NCBI RefSeq assembly: GCF_004011695.2
Contig: NC_082406.1
Span: 2,294,001 to 2,358,000 of the forward strand
Source: Ascochyta rabiei
Taxonomy: Eukaryota > Ascomycota > Dothideomycetes > Pleosporales > Didymellaceae
DNA: 64,000 bases
Direction of reading: 5' to 3'
Positions 20,606 to 31,622 of this stretch are shown piece by piece. Position numbers and translations under genes: made by a program. Under the pieces are notes generated by a model. It worked only from the letters and a program-made list of their open reading frames with translations. It did no database searches and was not told where the DNA came from. The first letter of the stretch is position 1. Each line of letters starts with the position of its first letter.

Positions 20606-22119
20606 ATGTCTGAATCACGCTTGGACCAGTCCCTCGAGTCCATCATCAGCTCGAGGAAGCAGTCAGGCCGCAAGGGCCGCGGCGGCCGTCGCCCAGATGC
20701 CGGTCGCCCTGCTGCCACCGCCGCCCCTGTCGGTGGTGTCAAGAAGTCGACAAAGCAGGCCAAGCAGCCCAAGGCAGCTCCTGCCGGCCCCGCTGCTGTC
20801 GGCGGTGAGAGCAAGATTATGATCTCCAACTTGGTACGTAGCCCCCCTGCACCATGCGCCGAACCCACGCTAACCACAAGTAGCCGTTGGACGTCGAGCA
20901 GAACCAACTTCAGGTATGTAAGACCGCTGCAGGTCTTTGAACCTACTCTTGTCGCAATTTGCGCACGAACGCGTCCCAACGACGAAGTCGATGTCGAACT
21001 CTCTCCCCTAGGCCCTCAGCATGGTCGTTGAGCCATGTCTTGCAAAGAAGTCACGTCACGATATGTGTTTGGCAGACACATCTGGCATAAGACCAGCAGC
21101 ATGCGAACACCCTGAGGCGCTTCCGCGACGAAAGTTGAGATTCGATGTCTGCGAACAAGGCAAACAGCCCGAGAAGAAGACATCAGCGTGCACCAGCGGT
21201 CTGTCCCTGGCGAGGCTTTGCCCTGATTCAGCAAGCCTTCGAGCACCGAGAAGCCGAGCCGTTCTACGAACATTGAGAGTCTCGATCCCCGGGGGCAAGG
21301 CGTTGTACTCTCAAGAATGGCTCGCAGCGTGATGCCCACGCGATTCTCAACAGCCCAGTGTTTGCTCCAGCATTCCAAGTGGTCCCGTCTGAACCGAAAG
21401 GTCTTCTCGCTGCGCCTGGATGTCAATCTCAACTTTCCAAGCGTTGCCGTACCACTGCCGAACATGGATTCGAGGACGATTACGAACGCCGGTCCCGGAC
21501 ACGCGCGTCATGCATGACTGCTACGAAACTCGTTCCCTACCACGACGACTAATACGCCTTTTAGGATTACTTTGCCTCCGCAGTCGGTGTTGGCAGGCCC
21601 AAGAAGATCCTCATGCAGTACGGACCAAACGGCAAGAGCCTCGGAAGCGCTACCGTCATCTTCAACAGGCCCGAACAGGCCTCCAAGGCCACCACTGCCT
21701 TGAACGGAGTTAAGATTGACAACCGCCCTATTCGCGTTGACCTCCTTGTCAGCGCTGCGAACGTACCCGCAACCAAGCAGTCTTCTCTTGCCGACCGCGT
21801 CACGTAGGTTTACCCTGCCGCATCTACCTGGACGTCAGCTCACACATCTAGACAACCGAAAAAGGACAAGCCCAAGCCGGCAACAGCCGCAAAAGCCGCT
21901 CCTGCTGCTGGTAAAGGACGCGGGGAGGCCACCCGTGGTCGCGGTGGCCGTGGTGGCCGCGAGCGCCAGAAGAAGAAGACAATCGAGGAGCTTGACGCTG
22001 AGATGGCTGACTACTTCCCCACCGCCGAGGGCGGCAACGATGTCATGGTCAGCAACGGCGCCGAGGCTGCCCCGGCTGTTGCGGGAGGTGACACTGCCAT
22101 GGACGACGAGATGCTCTGA
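20606..22119 (+). CDS. YRA1: mRNA export adaptor, Yra1/ALYREF (REF) family, RRM protein
   Basis: Exons 20606-20833, 20884-20913, 21565-21803 and 21852-22119 give 254 aa. An N-terminal REF motif (LDQSLESIISSRK) is followed by an Arg/Gly-rich stretch. One RRM is present, with RNP2 as IMISNL and RNP1-like GKSLGSATVIF. An Arg/Gly-rich part follows, and a C-terminal helix (TIEELDAEMADYF) of the UAP56/Sub2-binding type. Known: REF proteins couple transcription and splicing to Mex67-dependent export. The RRM is split by three introns, one of 651 nt, which is far longer than any other intron in this window. Splices GTACGT..TAG, GTATGT..TTTTAG and GTAGGT..CTAG all keep the frame. Confidence 0.9.
20914..21564 (+). 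other. Large 651-nt intron in the YRA1-like gene
   Basis: Starts GTATGT and ends CCTTTTAG with a branch-like ACTAATAC about 15 nt before the acceptor. It has stop codons in the frame of the preceding exon. It contains a 149-codon open frame on the opposite strand without recognisable features. Confidence 0.75.
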
Positions 22120-24238
22120 GCGATTTCGATCCTCATGCGCCTTTGACGATTTGGTCTTTTTTCATGTTTAATCCGATGTCGAGCGACAGATGGTTCACTC
22201 GTCAAAACGGCCGTTCTTACCTCTTCCGTTTCTCTCTTTGGAAATGTCCCTATTCTCTACAATACAAACGATACGACCACCTCAAATTGCGATTGGCACT
22301 TGGTCGACAGGGTATCTGGTTCGATTCTGTACGACACACGGAGCGATTCTATTCGGGTTTCCTTTGAGTTTCTAGGTAGCGGACACAGGAATAGCAGTCA
22401 GTGACAAGACTTACGTGCAATGCTAAACATGTCTACCACTTGTGAAAGCGCCTTTTCAGACGAGCACACGCTTTTCTCCAACAGGCCCTTGGGGACATGA
22501 CAATGTGGATGACGAGAATCGCGTGCCGTGGTGGAGTGGAGCAGGGTTCCGCATACGGTCGCAGTTTGCCCAGCAAGATGACTGCTGCCTCGATGCGACC
22601 AAACCACACTAACGCAGTGCTGATTCGGAAACATGGGTTGCATGGCAGCGTTGGACCGAGCCTCTCGGAACAAAGCGCAACGGAACGCTCAAGCGGAGCA
22701 AGGTGCACCATCAACGTGCAGACCCAAGTGGCGACGCGTGCATAGCGAAGCGACAGAAGCCTGAAACCGAGGAGCGACAGATTGCTTCACTTGGCTTCTC
22801 GAGTCTTCGTGACGGTGTATTCTGAGGGTTCCGCGTTCGGAAAGATGCCGCGCTGACATCATACACCAGCTTGTCAGACGTCTGCTGCACATCGTTCCGC
22901 CTCTTGGGCGACAACGCTTCGCACCATCTTGGACGTATTATCATGGTAGCAGGCACAAGTAGCGTAGGTGGGCCATGGCAGCAGAGCGTTCAGTCGAGAA
23001 GACGAAACATCTCGGTATCGATGGTGCACTCATCATAGTGTTTTCGAATGCTAGCTATCTGCGCTGCACGCTCTATGCATGGCTGTGAAACAGTAGATAG
23101 GTAGAGTTTGCTCACCAGTCACTGCCGGCACACCTACACGACTTCACGACTCGTGCCTGCTACACTTACCACACTATCATGCAATCGCAGCCAAAGAGAC
23201 GTCCACACTGCGCTCAGGGTCCGGAAGATGTGCATAGGCCAAGTGTCGGCTACCAGATGGGAGCCGTTCCGTACAGCCTTTTGTGCGGAAATGACGCCAG
23301 CCATGTTAGCTTCCGTGTCATCAGCTTGTTCCCTACGAACCCCCCGCGAAACCAACACATGGGGATTTACGATGCCAGTCAGCTCTGGGCTCCGGGGCCT
23401 GCCATCATAACAGCTTGCCCGCTTGCCCGCTTGCTGGGGTAATGGAGCGTTCATCCGAAGCAGCCACTTCGGGTCGGATAGGCTCGATGTGAAGGCGCCT
23501 GACCTTTGGGGGTCGTCTGTTCAGCACTTGAGTAGACTGCCGGCAGGTAGGGCTAGTCCATGGCCACGCTGGCTTTGATGAGAAAGGTCGTTTCCCATGT
23601 CCACCCTCTGGACATCTGCCTCCGGTGCTCGCTTGAATAGAAGCCGAGGGTATTGAGGTGGGGCAGGAGGACTCCCCTATTCGTGTTAGTAGAGGGGCTT
23701 GGGTGTGGGTAGGCTACGCTCGGGAGTGTGGGCAATTCCGAGGCTGGAGAGGGCCGCGCGCTGCAGGGCTTTGGAGTGCAATTGTGTGCCTCCAGACGGT
23801 GGTGCAGCATGCGCGCCGACGATCAACAATGGTTCCACGGTCAGGCCTGTGTGCTAGGCATGTCCGTTCCAAATGGGCGCGCCATGCATCCACGTTGGGG
23901 CTGGCTACAGCGTCCTGGCGACACAGGATGCGGGGGAGGGGTAGAACATCAATGGCCAGAAGAGCGGGGCAGCACTGGACGCCGCAGCAACAAGCGCCAC
24001 TCGACCCGCGCCATCACGGCCGCCATAGCCCACTCAGCTTGCTCGAGACGGGCTCCGAGCGGCTCCTGACGGCCGAGGCTGCTGGCGGTTCCTCCATATC
24101 GGTGCTCGTCTGGTGGAGACTCCCCTCATGCTGGCGGCATAGCGGCGACTACTTAAAACCCGTCTACCCCTCGTCCTGAGCACGCAGCCCTCCACTGACC
24201 TTTTGTTTTCTTTGATACCCCAATTCGCAAACAGAATC
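22120..24238. other. 2.1-kb region without a recognised gene
   Basis: Contains the YRA1-like 3' UTR and the long upstream region of the aldehyde dehydrogenase gene. Open frames are short, overlapping and of mixed strand. The last 600 bp holds five stress-type CCCCT/AGGGG elements, listed separately. An unannotated noncoding transcript cannot be excluded. Confidence 0.5.
23674..24171 (+). promoter_or_regulatory. Cluster of five STRE-like elements upstream of ALDH
   Basis: CCCCT at 23674, AGGGG at 23693, AGGGG at 23937, CCCCT at 24122 and CCCCT at 24167, all within 570 bp of the ALDH start at 24239. Known: Msn2/4-type zinc fingers bind AGGGG and control stress-inducible aldehyde dehydrogenases in yeast. 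The motif is short, so chance occurrence is possible. Confidence 0.4.
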
Positions 24239-25996
24239 ATGTCTGACACTTCGGTGAAGCTCAAGACCCCTCAGACGGGCGAGTACGAGCAGCCCACTGG
24301 CCTGTAAGTCTCGCTGCCCACTGCCGCCGTCCCCTTTTTGACCTTTCTGTCCTTTCTGACCTTTCTGACCTTTCTGACCTTTCTGACCTTTCTGACCTTT
24401 CTGACCTTTCTGTCCTTTCTGACCTTTCTGTCCTTTCTATTCTTTCTGTCCTTTCTGTTCTTTCTGACTTTTCGACTTTTCCTGTCCACTGTACTTGCTC
24501 ACACGTCAAACAGCTTCATCAACAACGAATTCGTCAAGGCCGTTGACGGCAAGTCGTTTGAGGTCATCAACCCCTCCACAGAAGAGGTCATCACGTCCGT
24601 CCAGGAGGCATCCGAGAAGGATGTCGACATTGCTGTTGCAGCTGCCCGCAAGGCATTCAACGGCCCATGGAGGAAGGAGACACCTGAGAACCGTGGAAAG
24701 CTCCTGGTGAAGCTTGCCGATCTGTTCCTCGAGTATGCCGACCTGCTGGCTTCGGTCGAGGCTCTCGACAACGGCAAGGCCTTCTCCGTGGCCAAGGACG
24801 TTGATGTGAAATCTGCCGCTGGCTGCTTGAGGTACTACGGCGGTTGGGCCGACAAGATCGAGGGCAAGGTCGTCGACACATCACCCGACACATTCAACTA
24901 CATCCGCAAGGAGCCCGTACGTGCTATCCACACGCCTTCACTCGCATCGTACTGACTTGGCTAGATTGGTGTCTGCGGTCAGATCATTCCCTGGAACTTC
25001 CCCCTGCTCATGTGGGCATGGAAGATTGGTCCCGCCATTGCCACAGGTAACACCATTGTCCTGAAGACAGCTGAGCAGACGCCTCTCTCGGCCCTCATAG
25101 CCTGCACACTCATCCAAAAGGCCGGCTTCCCACCAGGTGTCATCAACGTCATTTCTGGATTCGGCAAGGTTGCCGGTGCTGCCATGTCGGCGCACATGGA
25201 CATTGACAAGATTGCCTTCACTGGTTCCACTGTTGTCGGTCGCCAGATCATGAAGGCTGCTGCTGGCTCCAACCTGAAGAAGGTCACCCTCGAGCTCGGC
25301 GGCAAGAGCCCCAACATTGTCTTCGCCGATGCCAACATCGATGAAGCCATTGAATGGGCCAACTTTGGTATCTACTTCAACCACGGACAGACGTGCTGCG
25401 CCGGCTCGCGCATCTACGTGCAGGAAGAGATCTACGACAAGTTCATCCAGCGATTCAGGGAGCGCACAGCCGCCAACAGTGTAGGCGATCCCTTCCATCA
25501 GGACACCTTCCAGGGCCCCCAGGTTTCCCAGCTCCAGTTCGACCGCATCATGTCGTACATCGACGAGGGCAAGAAGTCCGGTGCCACGGTTGAGACGGGC
25601 GGTAAGCGCAAGGGTGACAAGGGCTACTTCATCGAGCCTACCATATTCTCCAACGTCACCGAGGACATGAAGATCCAGCAAGAAGAGATCTTCGGCCCCG
25701 TGTGCACGATTTCCAAGTTCAAGACAAAGGAGGACGTCATCAAGATTGGCAACAACTCCATCTACGGCCTGGCCGCTGCCGTTCACACCACCAACCTCAA
25801 GACCGCGATCGAGGTGGCCAACGCGCTCCGCGCTGGTACCGTCTGGGTCAACTCGTACAACACCCTCCACTTTGCTTTGCCCTTTGGCGGTTACAAAGAG
25901 TCGGGAGTAGGTCGTGAGCTTGGTGAGGCTGCTCTAGAGAACTACGTTCAGACCAAGACGGTGTCCATCCGCCTCGGTGATGTCCTGTTCGGTTAA
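24239..25996 (+). CDS. NAD(P)-dependent aldehyde dehydrogenase
   Basis: Exons 24239-24303, 24514-24916 and 24965-25996 give 499 aa, the normal family length. It oxidises aldehydes, classically acetaldehyde, to acids. Features: [16 protein letters not shown] near residue 165, the nucleotide motif FTGSTVVG, the catalytic Glu near 266 in LELGGKSP, and the catalytic Cys near 300 in [11 protein letters not shown]-terminal [13 protein letters not shown] is also present. There is no obvious mitochondrial presequence (start [11 protein letters not shown]), so it is probably cytosolic. The sequence is of the type of the mould allergens Alt a 10 and Cla h 10. Intron 1 contains a large 9-bp minisatellite. 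STRE-like elements lie upstream. Confidence 0.95.
24341..24475. repeat. 9-bp minisatellite filling ALDH intron 1
   Basis: About fifteen units of acctttctg with variants (gtcctttct, ttctttctg) make up most of the 210-nt intron (24304-24513). Because the unit is 9 bp with no stop, the array reads as an open frame of Thr/Ser-Phe-Leu repeats. It also forms an unusually long pyrimidine tract. Confidence 0.92.
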
Positions 25997-26413
25997 GGGT
26001 TGATGGCACGAAGATGAAATGATGATGTTACGGGCCTGTATATAGTTCCTAGCCACGATAATCCAACAAAGTAAAACATGGATTGCCTCGTGTCGTAGCG
26101 TGCCCATCATCTCGACCGGCTCGGCGTATGCAGCGCCATGTTAAGCGAGATGGTGGATGGTGGATGCTGGATGCTGGATGCTGGCGTCAGAAGCTCGAGT
26201 GAGTCTGGACAAGACGCGCGACGAGAGCAGGTCGGCGCCAGGCTACCACCCCGCCTTCTGCCTGTCTGTGACCTGCTTACTCCACGCACCATGAGGACAC
26301 GTTCAATGCACGCTTGTGGCGGGATACCATGACAAACGCCTGCAGACGCGAAGCCATCTGCACCCGTCGTCTGAGCCGAGACCTCCGCCACCACGAGCAG
26401 GCGCGAGCCGGCC
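25997..26413. other. Intergenic region ALDH 3' / DDHD phospholipase 5'
   Basis: No gene seen. A short ggatgctggat triplication lies near 26155-26183. Contains the ALDH 3' UTR and the promoter of the next gene. Confidence 0.5.
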
Positions 26414-29246
26414 ATGTCTTCGCACGCGAACCAGTACATCCGTCAAGTCCTTCACTCGACCGAAGCACCCAGCCCAGTCCCCGTGCGCTACTTCTACACG
26501 TCCCCGCTCGCCATCGACGACCCGCTCTCGCCTGTCCCTCCACCCGCAACAGGCGCGGCGGCGGCGGCAAAGAAGCAGAAGCAGCTCCCCCGTCCTTTCT
26601 CCACCTACGACAACGATGCCGTCAACCGGTCCTGGCTGGCGCTCAGGAAGAAGATACTGCAGCACAACGAGGAGCCGGGCGAGAAGAAGGAGGTGCAGGA
26701 ACCAGGCACACCCACCAACCCGGCCGTGGCTCGGTGGAAGCGGAGAAGAGCCGACAGCTTGCCCAGAGGCGGAGGCAGCCCCAGGGGCAGAGACATACCG
26801 TTGGGACGATCGAGCAGCAGCGGACACTACTCCCGCTCTGCTGACCTGTTTGCCCGCGGCCGAGCTGGCTCGAGTGGTGGCAGCCAAGCGGCAACGATGG
26901 TACAGTCGATGAAGGCTCTTGATCCGAGCCAAGCATCGCCCACCGCGGGCTCCACCACCACAGGAACGCCTTTCATCCGGGCACCCTCCCGCAGCGCTGC
27001 TGCTGCCCCGTGGAAACCCGGCCCGGGAGAAGGCGGCAGTCGGCCGACGATACACGAGGTGGACAGCTACCGGTGGGACCACGACATGGAGCCAGCTCTG
27101 TCGACCGCCAAAGACAAAGGTCCGGCGAGGAGGCCTTCCCAGCCTCAGCCCGGACCCTCTGCCAAGGTACCCGTCGGCGTCTCGAGGCTGCACCATGTCG
27201 CCATGGACGCTGACTCGATACGCATGGAGCCCATCTACTGGTCACCTCTCAGCGACATCTCTCGAATCATTCGCGGCACCTGGTTCTACAAGGACTCGAT
27301 GATGCCCGTGGAGGTCGAGGTCGCGAACATGCTCGAAGCCGGCTACGTCGATCTGCAACCTTGGACGCAGACATGGAAGGACGAGCTGAGCAGTGCGGTT
27401 GAAGTCGGAGCGCTCGGCGAGATGAAGGTCCTTCACAAGCTGTGGCCTGACAAGCCCCTAGCTCCAGGCAGCAGGCCCTCGGCATCGCAGCAGATGCAAA
27501 CCACCGGCTTGGTCCAGAGCACTCTACCGGACGAACAGGATACTCCAGAGCAGGAGCGGCTGGACATTGTTGAAAATGCGTGCGACCGAATTGACATCTC
27601 AACGGGCCCAGAAGGGCCCGACAACAAAGCAGCCGGCGATCTCGAGTACGGCGCTGCTGGATACAAGCAGCTCTATCTCAAGGCTGGTGTCATCTATGCC
27701 AACGACACGGAAGCCTACATCTTGAAGCCGACGCTGCAGCCGTCTGATTACTACGGTAGGCGACCACTGGCGAACTACATCCGGAAAGGTAGGTCCATCG
27801 GCGTGTGCGTGGTGAGAGGCTTCGACCAAGCAATCTGGGATAAGCTGCACCCAAGCAAAATGGACTCGACCTCCCAAAAGGCGTACCAGGGCGCGTCGAC
27901 TGCGCAGGCCGGAGCACCAGCCTACCGAAGGCTGAAGTCGGACCCTGAGCTTGCCGTGTCTGAACGTCCACGAGTGACAGACCTGGTGCTGGTCATCCAT
28001 GGCATTGGGCAAAAGTTGTCCGAACGTATGGAAACCTTTCACTTCACACATGCAATGAACTCTTTCAGACGCGAAGTGAATGTCGAGCTCGGGACCCCAG
28101 ATGTCAAACGCCATTTACGAAGAGACATGGGTGGCGTCATGGTGTTGCCAGTAAGACTTCGTTCTTGTCCTTGCCAGTGACTAGCGTGCTTACTACTGCT
28201 AGGTCAACTGGCGGCAACGTGTATCCCTAGAGACGGGCGCTGACACCACGGAGGCCGAGGATCCTGCAGCCAACAAGTACACTCTGAAGGACATCACTCC
28301 AGTCACCCTGCCTTCCATTCGTGGCATAATCAGCGACGTCATGCTCGACGTCCCGTACTACCTTTCGCCACAGCACAACCCGACCATGGTCGCCGCATGC
28401 ATACAAGAAGCGAACCGTATCTACACATTATGGTGCGCCAACAATCCTGGCTTTGCGGAATACGGCAGAGTCCACCTGATCGCCCACTCCCTTGGCTCAG
28501 TGATGGCCATCGACATCCTCAGCAACCAGCCCAGCAAAGTCGACTCCAGCTCGATTGACCCAGCGTCGCCTACAGAAGACCTCCCCAAAGACCACTTCAT
28601 CTTCAACACGACCGACCTGTTTGTTTGTGGCAGCCCCGCCGCTCTCTTCCTCCTCATGAAAAGCGCAACCCTCCTTCCCCGTCGCGATAAAGAGAAGCCT
28701 GGCGCAGACTCGTACGCCACCCCTGGCGTCGCCGGCGAGCAAGGCACATATGGCTGCCTAGCCGTCGACAACATCTACAATATCATCAACCCATACGACC
28801 CCGTCGCCATGCGCATCAACGCCACCGTCGACGTCTCGTATGCCGAGATGCTGAAGCCCGCCACCATACCCTCAGCCTCCTCTTCCTACTTCTCCTTCGC
28901 CAACCCCTTTCGCCGTGCCGACTCATCCACCCATCTCAACAAGCCCGCCACCATCCGCCTACCCAGCAACGTTGAGCTCGAAACGCACAACTTCACGCGC
29001 GAAGAAGTCGCAGAGAAACGCGCGTATCTGCTCAACGACAACGGCCAGATCGACTACTTCATGAAGTACGGCGGCGGCGCGCTGGAAATTCAGTACCTCA
29101 CCATGCTGGGCGCGCACAGCAGCTACTGGCTCAGCAAAGACTTTGTCCGCATGATTGTGCTCGAGGTGGGCAGGGAGAGCGGGAGAGAGGGCACGATTGA
29201 GCGGATGCGCGCTGTCAAGAAGAAGATGAACGTCGGTGGTGCGTAG
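26414..29246 (+). CDS. DDHD-domain phospholipase A1, Ddl1/PA-PLA1 type
   Basis: Exons 26414-28150 and 28203-29246 (GTAAGA..CTAG, phase 0) give 926 aa. It hydrolyses acyl chains of phosphatidic acid and related phospholipids. The N-terminal 250 residues are Ser/Pro/Gly-rich and likely disordered. A conserved block follows (SRIIRGTWFYKDSM, then VRGFDQAIWDKLHP), then the lipase fold with LVIHGIGQKL and the nucleophile in AHSLGSVMAID (Ser675). This elbow has Ala where GxSxG enzymes usually have the first Gly. The DDHD region holds DLFVCGSPAALF and NPYDPVAMRI, and a late SHSSYW-like AHSSYWLSKDF. Known: yeast Ddl1 is a mitochondrial member; location here is not evident. Confidence 0.9.
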
Positions 29247-31622
29247 AGCGTTGGCAGGATGTGTGGATTTCTAGATGGTGGACACGGCGCAAGAAGAAAG
29301 TGTACTTGCATGACTATACCCCCTTTGCTGCGCGAATACAAACACCGTACCCTCTCCTCTCTTCTCCTCTCCTTCACTCTACTCCGACCATCTCAAATCG
29401 ACCCCCAATAACACGCTACTACCCTCCCCTTCAAACCCCGCACCAAGGAAGCTCCCACCCGCAGCCCAAGCATCCAGATATCTCCGTGCGCAAGCGAGCA
29501 CGGAAACTGCACAAACGAGAGCGTCCAGCACCTTGCAGAGGACAGTAAAGTTTCGTACGAAAACGCAAATCAGCACATATGGCCATGCGATGCGCAGGTT
29601 CCTCGAATGGAAACAGGAATTCGGCCTTGTTGGGGGAGGTGACTTCTTCGACGCATCTACCGTTTCTCTGGGGATCTTTCTAAGCTGCAGGCTAAGATGT
29701 GGTTCTGTGCTCAAACATAGTCGTGCTTGTTACATATCGTGTTGTTGAATTCGGCACTGTTGTTGAACCCTTGCTTACAGTGCTGAATCCTTGCTTACAG
29801 TGCTGATCAAATAAAGGAGTGGATAGGATGCTTATGTCATGGTTCTCCAAAGCAGTATGCCCACTGCTATGACGGACATGAGACGGGAAGGCGTGTCGTA
29901 GCAGTCGTTGTAATGCCTGGCATATGCTTTAGAAAGTTGACGAAGCCGTCCGATCTGTTGTGTAGCCTGACCATCTTGGGACCTGATGCTTTCAGACAGC
30001 CCTACTTATGTTGGGATGTTGCGAGTGCCCAATGGGAGTGCGTAGTCATGTGATTGCGGTTGGAGAGCGGGTGCAGTCGAATTGATTCGCGTTCCGTATC
30101 CAAGTGTACCGCACAATCTGGACCCGCGCCGTTGTGGTAGCCATGAGCTGATAGCAGTACCATCTACGACGGCGTGGTATTGCTGCAGTCGACGGTCCAT
30201 ACGGCTCGCTAGATCTCCAACAAGCGACATCGGTTGACCTCGGAGATGCGAACGCGTAACGGTGAACAAAGCCTGCAGGTCATTGGAGACGGGGTTTGGC
30301 CTAGGGTAAGCTCGGTACGTAAGTGCACTCCTTACGGTTACCACATAAAGGCAGGAGGAAACGGCTCGGTCGGTAGTGTATAGCGTCTTGACTTGCGTCG
30401 TTTGGCACATCATTCCCCATACCTAGCTTACACGGTATGTGTAGCGCAATACTGTCATACGTAGTACTTGAGCGGTGTCAGGCCATGTCATGCTGGGTTG
30501 GGATACAAAGTCTCCCAGATCGTGCCTCAGACCTAACGATTCTGACGTAGTCCGTTGTTTGTGGCTTTTATGGTGCAGATGTGCACGAGCTGACGGTGAT
30601 GGACTGGAAGGTTGTGCCGGGAGAGGACGTCACGGAAGGCAGGGTCTGTGGAGGAGAGGACGGAGACCTGGAAGGCGGCTGTGAATTGGCCGCCACGAGA
30701 ACAGTGGTGGTAACTCAGCGCTTCCCCGTAACCCGCTTCCGCCATCGCGTTGACCCATTTTGGGTGGATATCACATTGGAGAGCGATGCTGCAATGCAAC
30801 TCGTTGCACGATGTTGACCAGTCCCTGGGGATCGTCGTGGCCCCACCAACGATTGGCCACCTTCCCGAGCTGCCATGCCTGAAGTGGCAAACTCAAAATC
30901 TTCCCGTACGAGGACCGGGATGTCAACGACTTCCCACGCGACAGACGCGTTACGCTGTGCACTTGCTCTTCTTTTGTTGAGCGAGGCGGATAGACTGGGT
31001 CGCGCCTCTGGTCGACTAAAGCATCGGCTCATACGGCACTTCCCATACCACCCTGCGTGAGATGCACTGGCGGCGTCTCGAAGCGGTGCGGAGCTCAACT
31101 CAACCCTGTCTGCACCGCCTCATTGGCCAGCGCATCATGAATCTAAGTCAGCATTCTGTCCAACGACAGTCGGCATCAACGACGTTGCCTGTACCCGGTT
31201 CTCCTTGGACCCACCACGGCTCGCGTCGTACTGGCCAGAAGGCTAATATGGACTTGGTACTGGCAAGTCACGGCACAGGCGCGCTGAAGGCGAATCTCAG
31301 GTACCTGACCCCTGCGGACGAAGCGGCTTGTCATCCAGTACCCGCAGCGGAGCGCTCCATGGCTGCCATACGAGTGATCCAGTCGCACCTCGAAGATGCC
31401 TGTCTTCAGTGCCTCCTCAGTGATGGCGAATCAGTAGTGTATCAATCCTAGTACGGCGTAGCTGAATATGGCTTGAGTACAGACTCGCCCTGAACTTCAA
31501 TTTGGATATATGTGTCCTGCATGTCCCGTGCCTCTGGATGGGTGATGCTCCATGTTCACTCTCTCTCTGGAGTCGATTGAAGCATACCCCTAGTACTTCG
31601 GACTCATCATATCTTCATCACC
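29247..31622. other. 2.4-kb region without a secure gene
   Basis: The first kb contains the phospholipase 3' UTR and ordinary sequence. Between about 30.5 and 31.5 kb the minus strand has short stretches that look protein-like (for example LPLQAWQLGKVANRWWGHDD near 30.87 kb), but they are in different frames and broken by stops. I cannot join them with splice signals, so no gene is called. A decayed gene is possible. Confidence 0.4.

Noticed and set aside
20174..21031. 285-codon open frame starting upstream of the YRA1-like gene
   Set aside because: It reads through two introns of the YRA1-like gene and its N-terminal part is 5' UTR; the RRM is only restored by splicing.
21016..21465. 149-codon minus-strand open frame inside the large YRA1 intron
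   Set aside because: No motif, signal peptide or splice partners; composition does not look like neighbouring genes. Kept only as part of the intron description.
31062..31451. 129-codon plus-strand open frame before the rhodopsin-domain gene
   Set aside because: No recognisable features; it overlaps possible minus-strand relic sequence and could not be extended by splicing.
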